64,000 nucleotides of DNA from assembly GCF_026222555.1 (NCBI RefSeq), contig NZ_CP098511.1:3019501-3083500 (forward strand), in the 5' to 3' direction. Both the position numbers and the translations under genes were made by a program. How positions within the stretch are numbered: the stretch's first letter is position 1; every line of letters begins with the position of its first letter. The notes under the pieces are model-generated. The model was not told the origin of the DNA. It saw only the letters and a list, made by a program, of their open reading frames with translations, and made no database searches. Origin of the DNA: Aquimarina sp. ERC-38 (GTDB taxonomy: Bacteria > Bacteroidota > Bacteroidia > Flavobacteriales > Flavobacteriaceae). Positions 9,528 to 18,642 of this stretch are shown here, in pieces.

Positions 9528-9550
9528 TTAATAGTCAATCAGTTATAAAA

Positions 9551-11359
9551 ATGAAACAAAATATAAATGTAATATTGTGCGGTTTAATAGTTCTTTTGTG
9601 CAACAAATTTTGTTATGCACAACAAATAAATACTTCACATACAAACACAGAAGATATTGATATTCCTGCAGAGCGTATTTTTATGCATGTAAACAGTACT
9701 TTTTTTCTTCCTGGAGAAACGATATACTACAAGATGTATTGTTTAAGTAATCAAACCAAAAAATTAAGTTCTCTTAGTAAAATAGCCTATGTAGAATTAA
9801 TAAATGAAGATAAAAGTATACTATTTACCCAAAAAATTAAAATGAATAACGGAGTAGGACAGGGAGATTATTTTATTCCTACTTCCATACCTTCGGGAAA
9901 TTATAAAATTATCGGTTTTACACAGCTTTCTAAAAATTTTGGAATGGATTTTTTATTTCAAAATGATATTACGATTATAAATCCCTATCAGGGGAATCAA
10001 AACAGTTTGATTGCAAAGGACAGAGATACGCTGAATACCCCTATAATTAAAGGTGAATCTTCGACTTCCAAAGAATTACCGATTAATTATATAACTTCCG
10101 AAAATTCATACGCATCCTTACAAATTTCAGATAGTACTTTTTCAAAAAGAGAAAAAGTACTTCTAAAACTGAATAGTGAAATTGACGATTTTCAAAAAGG
10201 AAACTATTCTATCTCTGTTCGTAAAATAGACACCGTTCTAACTGCTTCAAAACCTTCTGCTTCCTTATGGTATTCTACGATAAAAAAGGAAAAAAATCTG
10301 ACCTCCTGGCAATCTGATATGATTATACCGGAGTTAAGAGGAAACTTGATAAGTGGTAAGATTATAAGTAAAGATGCGAATGTAAAAAGTTTAGATAAAA
10401 AACATATTGCTGTTTCCCTTCCGGGCAAAGCTTATGAACTAAAAATCGTAAATACTGACGAAAAAGGTTCATTTTGGGTAAATATCGAAAATAAATATGA
10501 TCAAGATGAAATTATTACGCAAGTAATGGGACCTGAAAAGAAGTCATTTGAGGTAGCTATGCAGTTCTATCCTAAGCCTAAGGTGAATTATGATTCCTTG
10601 CAATTCAATCAGTTTTATTTAAATGCTGATATGGAGCAAATGATCTTAGATCGAAGTACGCAAAATCAGATAAAAAACGGATATTTTTCAGTAAAAAGGG
10701 ATACGATACAGGTAAATCCAATAGATGTTTCTCCCCTTGACGGAATATATGATATAGAATATGTTCTGGATGATTTTACCAGATTTCCTTCAGTACCTGA
10801 AACTATGATAGAAATTATAGATAACGTATGGATAGGTAAAGATAATTCCGGCAATAAATCATTTAAAATTAGGTCAAAAGATGGTGTGAATAATTTTAAC
10901 TCGTTTCCTACATTGGTCGTTGTAGATGGTTTATTACTTCAGGATCATGAATTATTAATGGAGTATCCTGCCTCAAAGATTAATAAAGTGAATATAATCA
11001 GAGAAAAATTTATGGTAGGATCAGAAATTTTTTCTGGTGTGTTGGAAATTGAGACTTTTAAAGCAGATTTTTTTAAGTCTATCAATGCGGATTATGTATA
11101 TACAGCTGAAATAGCAAAGCCCTTACAAGACAAAAAATATTTCAGGCAGCAATATCCGGATTCATTAAAAAGGACAACGGATAGAATTCCTGATTTTAGA
11201 AATCAGCTTTTATGGGATCCTTCTGTTTCATTGACTGAAAAAGAAAATACAATTTGGTTTTATACCTCAGATAATGAAGGTATGTTTGAAGTAGATCTTT
11301 CCGGATTCACAGCAACCGGAAAACCAATTAGTATTCAAGAAGTATTCAGGGTGCGCTAA
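9551..11359 (+). CDS. Secreted MG2-domain (alpha-2-macroglobulin N-terminal-like) protein
   Basis: 602 aa from the ATG at 9551; the frame is open 36 bases upstream, but only this start places the signal peptide (MKQNINVILCGLIVLLCNKF...) at the N-terminus. The region after the signal peptide, 'IPAERIFMHVNSTFFLPGETIYY', matches the MG2 beta-sandwich of bacterial macroglobulin-like proteins, in which a surface 'life-time guarantee' style sentence (P-G-E-T-I-Y) is typical. There is no thioester motif and no bait region, and the protein is far shorter than a full macroglobulin. A plug-like stretch occurs near residues 450-510 ('TLVVVDGLLLQDHELLMEYP'). Such proteins are common last genes of receptor/DUF4249 operons in Bacteroidota; the function is unknown. 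Confidence 0.8.
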   Translation: MKQNINVILCGLIVLLCNKFCYAQQINTSHTNTEDIDIPAERIFMHVNSTFFLPGETIYYKMYCLSNQTKKLSSLSKIAYVELINEDKSILFTQKIKMNNGVGQGDYFIPTSIPSGNYKIIGFTQLSKNFGMDFLFQNDITIINPYQGNQNSLIAKDRDTLNTPIIKGESSTSKELPINYITSENSYASLQISDSTFSKREKVLLKLNSEIDDFQKGNYSISVRKIDTVLTASKPSASLWYSTIKKEKNLTSWQSDMIIPELRGNLISGKIISKDANVKSLDKKHIAVSLPGKAYELKIVNTDEKGSFWVNIENKYDQDEIITQVMGPEKKSFEVAMQFYPKPKVNYDSLQFNQFYLNADMEQMILDRSTQNQIKNGYFSVKRDTIQVNPIDVSPLDGIYDIEYVLDDFTRFPSVPETMIEIIDNVWIGKDNSGNKSFKIRSKDGVNNFNSFPTLVVVDGLLLQDHELLMEYPASKINKVNIIREKFMVGSEIFSGVLEIETFKADFFKSINADYVYTAEIAKPLQDKKYFRQQYPDSLKRTTDRIPDFRNQLLWDPSVSLTEKENTIWFYTSDNEGMFEVDLSGFTATGKPISIQEVFRVR

Positions 11360-11408
11360 GTTTCGTTATAAATCTAAAATTTAATTAGTAAAACTTTAAC
11401 ATATTATT

Positions 11409-11416
11409 TACTTTTG
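11409..11416 (+). promoter_or_regulatory. Candidate -7 box of the yifB/comM promoter
   Basis: TACTTTTG matches the Bacteroidota -7 consensus TAnnTTTG and lies 17 bp before the ATG. No good TTG -33 element is found at the usual 17-23 bp spacing, so this rests on the -7 box only. Confidence 0.3.
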
Positions 11417-11433
11417 ACGAAAAGTAAGAACGT

Positions 11434-12972
11434 ATGCTTATTAAGGTTTTTGGAAGTGCCGTCTTTGGCGTAGAAGCAACTACGATAACTGTTGAGGTTA
11501 ATATTGATAAAGGGATAGGATATCACTTAGTGGGATTACCAGATAATGCTATTAAAGAAAGTAGTTTCCGTATTGCAGCTGCATTACAAAACAATGGTTA
11601 TAAACTGCCAGGGAAGAAAATTACTATTAATATGGCACCAGCGGACCTCCGTAAAGAAGGTTCTGCTTATGATCTTACCTTAGCCGTTGGAATTCTCGCT
11701 GCAAGTTCGCAAATCAAAGGAGTTTGTATTGAAGATTACCTCATTATGGGAGAGTTATCCCTGGATGGTAGCTTACAACCTATTAAGGGGGCGTTACCTA
11801 TTGCTATTAAAGCTAGAGAAGAAGGATTTAAAGGTTTTATCTTACCCAAACAAAATGCAAAAGAAGCCGCTATTGTAGATGGTATTGAAGTATATGGAGT
11901 AGAAACTATTAAAGAAGTAATTGACTTCTTTGATGAAAAAGATAAACTAAATCCTACTATTGTAAATACAAGGGAAGAATTCTATAAAGAATTAGCACAT
12001 CCTGAATTTGATTTCGCGGATGTAAAGGGGCAGGAAAGTATCAAACGCTGTATGGAGATTGCAGCAGCAGGTGGTCATAATATTATTCTGGTAGGACCCC
12101 CAGGTAGCGGAAAAACTATGATTAGTAAACGACTACCTAGCATTTTGCCCCCTATGTCCTTGCATGAAGCTTTGGAAACGACTAAAATTCATAGTGTTGT
12201 TGGACGGATTAAAGAAAATGTAGGCTTAATGGCACAACGGCCTTTCCGGTCACCCCACCATACGATTTCTGATGTAGCTCTGGTAGGAGGGGGTGCTTAT
12301 CCCCAACCCGGTGAAATCTCACTTTCTCATAACGGAGTCTTGTTTCTGGACGAATTACCGGAATTTAAAAGAAGTGTACTGGAAGTAATGCGCCAACCTC
12401 TGGAAGATAGAGAAGTAACCATAAGCAGGGCAAAATTTACGGTCACCTATCCTTCCAGTTTTATGTTGGTTGCCAGTATGAACCCCAGTCCGGGAGGCTA
12501 TTTTAATGATCCGGATGCTCCAGTTACTTCCTCACCTGCCGAGATGCAACGGTATTTAAGCAAAATTTCAGGTCCGTTGTTAGATCGTATTGACATTCAT
12601 ATTGAAGTCACTCCCGTACCATTTGATAAATTAAGCGAAGAACGAAAGGGAGAGAGTAGTGTGGATATTAGAAAGCGAGTGATTAAAGCCCGGGATATTC
12701 AAACCAAGCGTTTTGAACAATTACCAAAAATTCATTACAATGCGCAAATGGGGGTAAAACAAATCAGAGAATATTGTGAGTTAGATACGGCTTCTAAGAA
12801 CTTATTAAAAAATGCTATGGAACAATTAAATCTCTCTGCCCGCGCATACGACCGAATTTTAAAAGTTTCCCGAACTATCGCTGATATTGAAGGAAGTGAA
12901 CACATCCAGGGCAATCATATCTCCGAAGCTATTCAATATCGAAGTTTGGATCGGGATGGTTGGTTAGGGTAA
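11434..12972 (+). CDS. comM: YifB/ComM family Mg-chelatase-like AAA+ ATPase
   Basis: 512 aa, the usual length of the family. An N-terminal Lon-protease-like ChlI domain (about 20-140) is followed by an AAA+ module with Walker A GPPGSGKT (221-228) and Walker [11 protein letters not shown] (302-311), then a C-terminal Mg_chelatase_C helical domain (about 405-500). In Gram-negatives ComM is a hexameric helicase that promotes branch migration during natural transformation; the role in Bacteroidota is less well tested. It is monocistronic by position, with a 75-bp gap to the preceding gene and a long gap after it. Confidence 0.93.
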   Translation: MLIKVFGSAVFGVEATTITVEVNIDKGIGYHLVGLPDNAIKESSFRIAAALQNNGYKLPGKKITINMAPADLRKEGSAYDLTLAVGILAASSQIKGVCIEDYLIMGELSLDGSLQPIKGALPIAIKAREEGFKGFILPKQNAKEAAIVDGIEVYGVETIKEVIDFFDEKDKLNPTIVNTREEFYKELAHPEFDFADVKGQESIKRCMEIAAAGGHNIILVGPPGSGKTMISKRLPSILPPMSLHEALETTKIHSVVGRIKENVGLMAQRPFRSPHHTISDVALVGGGAYPQPGEISLSHNGVLFLDELPEFKRSVLEVMRQPLEDREVTISRAKFTVTYPSSFMLVASMNPSPGGYFNDPDAPVTSSPAEMQRYLSKISGPLLDRIDIHIEVTPVPFDKLSEERKGESSVDIRKRVIKARDIQTKRFEQLPKIHYNAQMGVKQIREYCELDTASKNLLKNAMEQLNLSARAYDRILKVSRTIADIEGSEHIQGNHISEAIQYRSLDRDGWLG

Positions 12973-13171
12973 TTTTTAGATATGAGACTGATTCACCGTT
13001 AGATGTTAGATCATTCTCTACTCACTGTTAAAAAATAGATCGTTCGTTTTACATGCTGTTAGGAGTTGGATAGCTTAGTTTGCTTATTGTTAGAGAGTAG
13101 ATTCGTTTGCTTTGCTCAACGTTTGATATTTGGACTAGTTTGCTTTACTCATTATTTTGAAGTTCATCTAG

Positions 13172-13290
13172 TCAGTTATCTTCAAATTTTAAATCCCAAT
13201 CAATTAGAGATATTCTTTCTTTAATAAAGATTAAAGTGTGTAGTAATTCTGCTTTATTAGGAAACGAGCCATAAACTAAGTTTTTAAATT
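13172..13290 (-). pseudogene. 3' remnant of a probable AbiEii-type toxin gene
   Basis: On the minus strand this stretch reads FKNLVYGSFPNKAELLHTL, then IFIKERISLIDWDLKFEDN and a stop at 13172-13174. It has the composition of a real protein C-terminus and no start codon. It lies directly downstream, in transcription order, of the DUF6088-like antitoxin fragment, which is where an AbiEii nucleotidyltransferase toxin would be. The assignment rests mainly on that context; the fragment itself is too short for certainty. Confidence 0.5.
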
Positions 13291-13430
13291 TTACTTGAAT
13301 TCACCATACGATTTAAAGCTTTAATAACAGCTTCTTTTTTATTCACATCAATACTTAAATCATCATAGGTGAAAACATATCCCTTTGGTAGTCGATCCAT
13401 GGTATCCTTTATTCTATCAGTTACTTTCAA
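13284..13430 (-). pseudogene. 5' remnant of a DUF6088/AbiEi-like antitoxin gene
   Basis: A 48-codon minus-strand frame beginning with TTG at 13428-13430 reads MKVTDRIKDTMDRLPKGYVF, continues TYDDLSIDVNKKEAVIKALN and then RMVNSSKI before a stop at 13284-13286. This resembles the N-terminal winged helix of DUF6088 (type IV antitoxin AbiEi-like) proteins, where 'RLPKGYVFTYDDL' and 'KKEAVIKALNRMV' are typical. Full-length members are around 200 aa, so three quarters are missing. The stop falls where the family normally continues with a K-L-S-K-G-K-Y-type strand. Confidence 0.65.
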
Positions 13431-13555
13431 GCTTTCTATTTATTCAAATATAATAAAAATGTCCAGTTTTTTAACTAATAAACTGGACAAAACAATTTGT
13501 CTGGATAGTATCAATACCTTACTTTCTAAAAATTATATTTAAACAACATACAACA

Positions 13556-13634
13556 AACCAGAGGGCTGAGGCTCTCGAAGCTAACCGGAGGGCTGAGGAT
13601 CTCGAACAAACCGGAGGGCTGAGGCTCTCGAAGC
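13556..13634. repeat. Three-unit GC-rich tandem repeat (26-27 bp)
   Basis: Three units, starting at 13556, 13583 and 13609, share AACCGGAGGGCTGAGG and then CTCTCGAA with single-base changes (unit 1 AACCAGAGG, unit 2 GAGGATCTC). The last unit runs into AGCCCT, giving the inverted pair AGGGCT/AGCCCT around it. The GC content stands out sharply from the AT-rich surroundings. It lies about 90 bp before the pcrA start, so it may be in its leader RNA. Confidence 0.8.
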
Positions 13635-13722
13635 CCTGAACAATTTTGTTTAAAAATTATCTTTTTATGTTTTTGAATACCGTCCATAATCCTTATTTTT
13701 CAACTGAAAAAGAATACATGAT

Positions 13723-16053
13723 TTGGAAGATTATATTCAGGAATTAAATGATGCACAACGGGCACCCGTTCTTCAAAAAGACGGTCCTATGATTGTAATT
13801 GCAGGTGCAGGTTCGGGTAAAACCCGGGTGTTAACCTATCGCATTGCACATTTAATGCACCAGGGGGTAGACCCCTTTAATATCTTAGCACTTACATTTA
13901 CGAATAAAGCAGCTCGTGAAATGAAAAAGCGGATTGCTGCCATAGCTGGTGCCAGTGAAACTAAAAATCTTTGGATGGGTACGTTTCACTCTGTTTTTGC
14001 TAAAATTTTACGAATCGAAGCAGATCGGTTGGGGTATCCTTCTAATTTTACAATTTATGATACACAAGATTCCCAGCGTTTAATTTCTTCCATTATTAAA
14101 GAAATGGGTTTGGACAAAGATGTGTATAAATACAAGCAGGTATATTCCAGAATATCTTCTTATAAGAACAGCTTGATCACGGTTAAAGCCTATTTCCAGA
14201 ATGGAGAATTGATGGAGGCAGATGCGATGGCAAAACGGCCTCGGATGGGAGATATTTATCAAAATTACGTAGACCGTTGTTTTAAGGCGGGTGCTATGGA
14301 TTTTGATGATTTATTATTAAAAACGAATGAGCTATTAAACCGTTTTCCGGAAGTACTGGCTAAATATCAAAATCGATTCCGATATATCCTGGTAGATGAG
14401 TACCAGGATACCAATCATTCTCAATATTTAATCGTCAGAGCATTATCCGATAAATTCCAAAACATCTGCGTAGTAGGTGATGATGCACAAAGTATTTATG
14501 CCTTTAGAGGTGCAAATATTAATAATATTCTGAATTTTCAAAAGGACTACGATAATGTACAACAGTACCGTCTCGAACAGAATTACCGATCTACTAAAAA
14601 TATTGTAAAAGCAGCTAATTCAATTATTGATAAGAATAAAACCAAACTGGATAAGGTAGTTTGGACGGCCAATGACGACGGACCCAAGATTATTGTCAAT
14701 CGATTACTAACAGATGGTGATGAAGGAAGGTTTGTGGCTAGTTCTATTTTTGATAATCAGATGCAACACCAACTGACGAGTGGTAATTTTGCAATTTTAT
14801 ACCGGACAAATGCACAATCACGTGCAATGGAAGACGCACTTCGGAAAAGGGATATTAAATACCGGATTTTCGGCGGATTGTCCTTTTACCAACGTAAAGA
14901 AATTAAAGATGTATTGGCATACTTACGATTGATTATTAACCCAAAGGATGAAGAAGCTTTAAAACGGGTGATCAATTATCCTGCCCGGGGAATAGGAGCT
15001 ACCACCATAGATAAACTGGTAGTTGCAGCCAACCATTACAACCGTTCCATTTTTGAAGTAATGGAAAACTTGGATAAGATTGATCTTAAAATCAATAGTG
15101 GCACAAAAAATCGGCTGGAAAATTTTGTGACTATGATTAAAAGTTTTCAGGTTACTAATCAATCTGTAGATGCCTTTACACTAGCGGAAACAGTGGCAAA
15201 ACAAACCGGTTTGCTACAGGAATTAAAGAAAGACGGTACACCTGAAGGAATTGCTCGGATTGAAAATATTGAAGAATTATTAAACGGTATCCGTGATTTT
15301 GTAGAGGGACAAAAAGAAATTGTGGATGCAACCGGTAATTTAGCCGAATTTCTGGAGGATGTAGCCTTAGCTACTGATATGGATCAGGACACCGGAGATG
15401 ATGATCGGGTAGCATTGATGACCATCCATTTAGCAAAAGGTCTGGAATTTCCGTTTGTATATATTGTTGGAATGGAAGAAGATCTTTTTCCCTCCGGAAT
15501 GAGTATGAATACCCGTGCCGAATTGGAAGAAGAACGGCGTTTATTCTATGTAGCCCTTACCCGGGCAGAAAAACAAGCTTATCTAACTTATACACAATCC
15601 CGATATCGTTGGGGAAAATTAATTGATGCGGAGCCCAGCCGATTTATCGAAGAAATTAACCCGGAATATATTGATTATCTGACACCCGTAGAAGAATATC
15701 GTTATAAACCTCTCATGGACACAGATATTTTTGGAGAAGTTGATAAAAGTAAATTGCGTTTAAAGAAACCGGTTTCCAGTTCGCCTCCCAGTAGTTTTAA
15801 ACCTTCTGAAGAGCAACTTCGTAAATTACGTAAAATCCGCCCGGAACATAGTTCTTCGAGTCCAACCCGGGGAGCTATTACGCTGGACGAAAACTTAAAA
15901 GAAGGAGCTACAGTAGAACATGTTCGTTTCGGTAGAGGAAAAATCATAAAAGTTGAAGGGGTAGGACAAGACAAAAAAGCAGAAATTAATTTTGATACTG
16001 GGGGTATTAAAAAGTTATTGTTACGATTCGCCAAATTAAAACTGATAGAATAA
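13723..16053 (+). CDS. pcrA: UvrD/PcrA superfamily 1 DNA helicase
   Basis: 776 aa. Motif I GAGSGKT (28-34), motif II LVDEYQDTNHSQY (about 223-235), the QNYRST motif, and C-terminal motifs MTIHLAKGLEF and RRLFYVALTRAEK are all intact, as is a Tudor-like C-terminal domain (ATVEHVRFGRGKI...). It is a 3'-5' ATP-dependent helicase acting in nucleotide-excision and replication repair. The TTG start at 13723 gives the family-typical N-terminus (MEDYIQELNDAQRAPV); the ATG at 13718 is out of frame. It stands alone, with no overlap with neighbours. Confidence 0.95.
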   Translation: MEDYIQELNDAQRAPVLQKDGPMIVIAGAGSGKTRVLTYRIAHLMHQGVDPFNILALTFTNKAAREMKKRIAAIAGASETKNLWMGTFHSVFAKILRIEADRLGYPSNFTIYDTQDSQRLISSIIKEMGLDKDVYKYKQVYSRISSYKNSLITVKAYFQNGELMEADAMAKRPRMGDIYQNYVDRCFKAGAMDFDDLLLKTNELLNRFPEVLAKYQNRFRYILVDEYQDTNHSQYLIVRALSDKFQNICVVGDDAQSIYAFRGANINNILNFQKDYDNVQQYRLEQNYRSTKNIVKAANSIIDKNKTKLDKVVWTANDDGPKIIVNRLLTDGDEGRFVASSIFDNQMQHQLTSGNFAILYRTNAQSRAMEDALRKRDIKYRIFGGLSFYQRKEIKDVLAYLRLIINPKDEEALKRVINYPARGIGATTIDKLVVAANHYNRSIFEVMENLDKIDLKINSGTKNRLENFVTMIKSFQVTNQSVDAFTLAETVAKQTGLLQELKKDGTPEGIARIENIEELLNGIRDFVEGQKEIVDATGNLAEFLEDVALATDMDQDTGDDDRVALMTIHLAKGLEFPFVYIVGMEEDLFPSGMSMNTRAELEEERRLFYVALTRAEKQAYLTYTQSRYRWGKLIDAEPSRFIEEINPEYIDYLTPVEEYRYKPLMDTDIFGEVDKSKLRLKKPVSSSPPSSFKPSEEQLRKLRKIRPEHSSSSPTRGAITLDENLKEGATVEHVRFGRGKIIKVEGVGQDKKAEINFDTGGIKKLLLRFAKLKLIE

Positions 16054-16210
16054 AGTAGAGTGGATAAAATTAAATAACCAACTATTTATGTATTTAGAAA
16101 AGAGCTTTGAACTACCCTAAAAAGAGAAGGCTCAATAGTTATCTAATAAGAATTATAACGGTAGATAATGATTCAACTATATCCAGTTGTTTTAAAAAGA
16201 ACTTATTTTT

Positions 16211-16669
16211 ATGAAATCAGAAAATGATATACGTTGGGAACAGCGTTTTTCCAATTATAAAAATGCTCTACAAAATTTAGAAGATGCAGCTTTATTTTAT
16301 CATAATACCTTTACTTTAAAATCTGAAGCCTCTGCCGATAAGAAGGCGACTACCCATAAAAATATTGTGAAACAAGGCATTATTCAAAGTTTTGAATATA
16401 CCTATGAACTGGCATGGAACGTCATGCGAGATTATGCGGAATATCAAGGAAGTCCGAATATACCCGGATCAAGATCGGCAATTAGGGAAGCCTTGCAGAT
16501 GGGAATTATCAAAGAAGGAAAAACGTGGATGGATATGGTGGAAAGCCGGGTTCGAACTACACATACGTACCATAAAGATACCGCAGATGCAATATTTTCA
16601 AAAATCATGAAAGATTATTTACCTTTATTTAAAGACTTTAAGGAAGAAATGGAGTTGAATAAAGGATGA
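16211..16669 (+). CDS. HI0074-family HEPN protein (nucleotidyltransferase substrate-binding)
   Basis: 152 aa, an all-helical HEPN fold of the HI0074 type. The family signature appears as 'SRVRTTHTYHKDTA': R113 and H118 form the R-x4-H RNase-type motif, but the usual Asn after the Arg is Val114. In the HEPN/MNT (type VII-like) toxin-antitoxin pairs the HEPN partner is the toxin and is silenced by AMPylation from the MNT partner. HI0074-type members are also called substrate-binding subunits, and toxicity has not been shown for all of them. The MNT gene follows after 22 bp. Confidence 0.85.
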   Translation: MKSENDIRWEQRFSNYKNALQNLEDAALFYHNTFTLKSEASADKKATTHKNIVKQGIIQSFEYTYELAWNVMRDYAEYQGSPNIPGSRSAIREALQMGIIKEGKTWMDMVESRVRTTHTYHKDTADAIFSKIMKDYLPLFKDFKEEMELNKG

Positions 16670-16691
16670 ATTAACAACCTACTTACAAAAT

Positions 16692-16994
16692 ATGTACGGA
16701 TTAGACGAAGAGGATATACAGCGGATTATTAGTGTAATAAAACCATTTAAAACTATTGAACAGGTAGTACTTTATGGTTCAAGAGCTAAAGGAAACTTCA
16801 AACCCTATTCTGATATTGATTTGACGCTAAAAGGAAATAAAGTCTCTCCGGATACTGAACTAACTATTGCCGGCCGACTTGATGATTTACTACTCCCATA
16901 CAAAATTGATCTTTCTATTTATCATCTTATTCGTAATAAAGATTTAGTTGACCACATTAATCGTATAGGAATCAGTCTTTATAAAAGGAATTAA
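16692..16994 (+). CDS. MNT-type minimal nucleotidyltransferase, partner of the HEPN protein
   Basis: 100 aa. The nucleotidyltransferase signature GSRAKG (30-34 region) followed by D41-x-D43 (SDIDLTL) and a third acidic residue D73 (KIDLSIY) are all present, so the enzyme should be active. It is expected to transfer AMP from ATP to its HEPN partner and act as antitoxin. The ATG at 16692 is preceded by an AT-rich spacer. The order HEPN then MNT matches HI0074/HI0073 homologues elsewhere. It ends 6 bp from the convergent esterase gene. Confidence 0.87.
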   Translation: MYGLDEEDIQRIISVIKPFKTIEQVVLYGSRAKGNFKPYSDIDLTLKGNKVSPDTELTIAGRLDDLLLPYKIDLSIYHLIRNKDLVDHINRIGISLYKRN

Positions 16995-17000
16995 AAAATG

Positions 17001-17864
17001 TTACTTTAAAAACTCCGTTAAAAATGCATTCAGTTTAGCATCAAGGTCTAGAAAACTACTTGCATCCCAATTACCATGTCCACCGTTATATACAGTTAAT
17101 TCATTGATCACTCCTTTAGTGTCCAAAGCCAATTTTAAACTTTCATGTTGTGAATTAGGAATTAACGAATCCTGATTTCCGTAAAATAAAAGAGTAGGAG
17201 GGGAGTTTTTAGTTACCTGAAAGCTTGGACTAATCTGTTGTAAAAGTGCTACATTTTCAGGATTAAAATCGGCTACTAAAAAAGGAAAAGCGTTCACGTA
17301 TAGGGGTTCATTTAAATAATTAGGGTCTGTAAAATCCGCAGGACCTACGACACTACAAACTGCTTTTACTTTACTATCCGTATCAAACGAGTAACTATAG
17401 AGCATAGATAAATGTGCCCCGGCGCTTACGCCTACAAAAGCAAATTCGGGTGTTATTTTATAAGCAGTTGCATTGTCAGTAAGATGAGTAACCGCTTTTA
17501 CTAAATCATTCACCTGGTTTGGAAAAGCTTTAGTCATACTATCAGCCAGTACATAATTGATATTAGCAATAGCAAAATTATTGTTTTTACCTTGTATCAA
17601 TTGTTGAATAGGAGCCATATCAGCCTTATCCCCAGTTGTCCAACCTCCCCCATGTACTAAAACCACTACTTTAGCTGGAGTTTTAAAACGTTCTTCTGGT
17701 AAAAACAGATCGTAAGTCTGAAGCGAATGGTCGCCGTAAGCTATATTGGTAATCACTGAATCTTTAGCGATTTCTTTCTCCGTATTAGTTATATTTGAAG
17801 TATCATCGGTACTACAAGAATAGCCACTAATAATTAGTGTAATTAAGAAAAGAAAAGTTTTCAT
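17001..17864 (-). CDS. Alpha/beta-hydrolase (esterase/lipase-like) lipoprotein
   Basis: 287 aa. Lipoprotein signal with Cys17 (ISGYSCSTDD), then the HSL-type oxyanion motif HGGGW (71-75) and nucleophile elbow GVSAGA (145-150, Ser147). The likely Asp lies in 'YGNQDSLIP' and the His in 'YNGGHGNW'. The substrate is probably a short acyl ester, hydrolysed at the periplasmic face of a membrane; nothing in the context specifies it. It is transcribed toward the HEPN/MNT pair. Confidence 0.87.
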   Translation of the reverse strand: MKTFLFLITLIISGYSCSTDDTSNITNTEKEIAKDSVITNIAYGDHSLQTYDLFLPEERFKTPAKVVVLVHGGGWTTGDKADMAPIQQLIQGKNNNFAIANINYVLADSMTKAFPNQVNDLVKAVTHLTDNATAYKITPEFAFVGVSAGAHLSMLYSYSFDTDSKVKAVCSVVGPADFTDPNYLNEPLYVNAFPFLVADFNPENVALLQQISPSFQVTKNSPPTLLFYGNQDSLIPNSQHESLKLALDTKGVINELTVYNGGHGNWDASSFLDLDAKLNAFLTEFLK

Positions 17865-18016
17865 GTAAGCAATTTTGTAATTTTTATATAATTCCTTACA
17901 AAAATTCTTCCGAAATTAAAATAGAAACCTATTTTCACAAAAAATTTAAATGGTAAAGCATAACTTTTTTGGTTTAGTTATTCAAAAAGTTTAGTGATAC
18001 AAAGCAAATAGTCTTT

Positions 18017-18640
18017 ATGTCTGAGTTTATCAAAATTTACGAAGAAAACCCAAATCCCAAGCAAATTAAGAAAGTAGTAGAAACATTACGTAAGGGCGGG
18101 CTAGTTATTTATCCTACGGATACAGTATATGGATTGGGATGCGATATCACTAATAACAAGGCTTTGGAACGAATTGCACAAATCAAGGGAATTAAATTGG
18201 CTAAGGCAAATTTCTCTTTTATCTGTAAAGATTTAAGTAACCTCTCAGATTATGTGAAACAAATAGATAATCAAACTTTTAAAATTTTAAAAAGGGCTTT
18301 GCCCGGACCTTTCACTTTTATCTTACCAGGAAATAATCAATTGCCAACTATTTTTAAAAAGAAAAAAACTGTAGGTATCCGGGTGCCGGATAATGAAATC
18401 TGTAGAACTATTGTAGAAGAACTGGGGAATCCGATCATAGCCACATCCATCTATGATGAAGATGAAATAATCGAATACACCACTGATCCGGAATTAATTT
18501 ATGAAAAATGGAACAAATTAGTAGATGTAGTCATTGACGGTGGATATGGCGGTAACATCGCTTCAACAGTCGTAGACCTCACGGAAACCGAACCTAAAAT
18601 TATGAGGGAAGGAAAAGGAGCGCTCCATAATATCTTGTAG
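18017..18640 (+). CDS. L-threonylcarbamoyladenylate synthase family protein (Sua5/YciO/YrdC)
   Basis: 207 aa, a single YrdC-like domain with no Sua5 C-terminal extension. The nucleotide-binding region 'GGLVIYPTDTVYGLGCDI' and the later 'KTVGIRVPDNEIC' and 'NPIIATSI' motifs fit. TsaC/Sua5 makes threonylcarbamoyl-AMP from Thr, bicarbonate and ATP for the t6A37 tRNA modification. YciO paralogues share the fold with weaker activity, and at this length and with the 'LAKANFSFICKDL' variant it could be YciO. The 3' end almost touches the convergent AraC gene. Confidence 0.85.
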   Translation: MSEFIKIYEENPNPKQIKKVVETLRKGGLVIYPTDTVYGLGCDITNNKALERIAQIKGIKLAKANFSFICKDLSNLSDYVKQIDNQTFKILKRALPGPFTFILPGNNQLPTIFKKKKTVGIRVPDNEICRTIVEELGNPIIATSIYDEDEIIEYTTDPELIYEKWNKLVDVVIDGGYGGNIASTVVDLTETEPKIMREGKGALHNIL

Positions 18641-18642
18641 CT

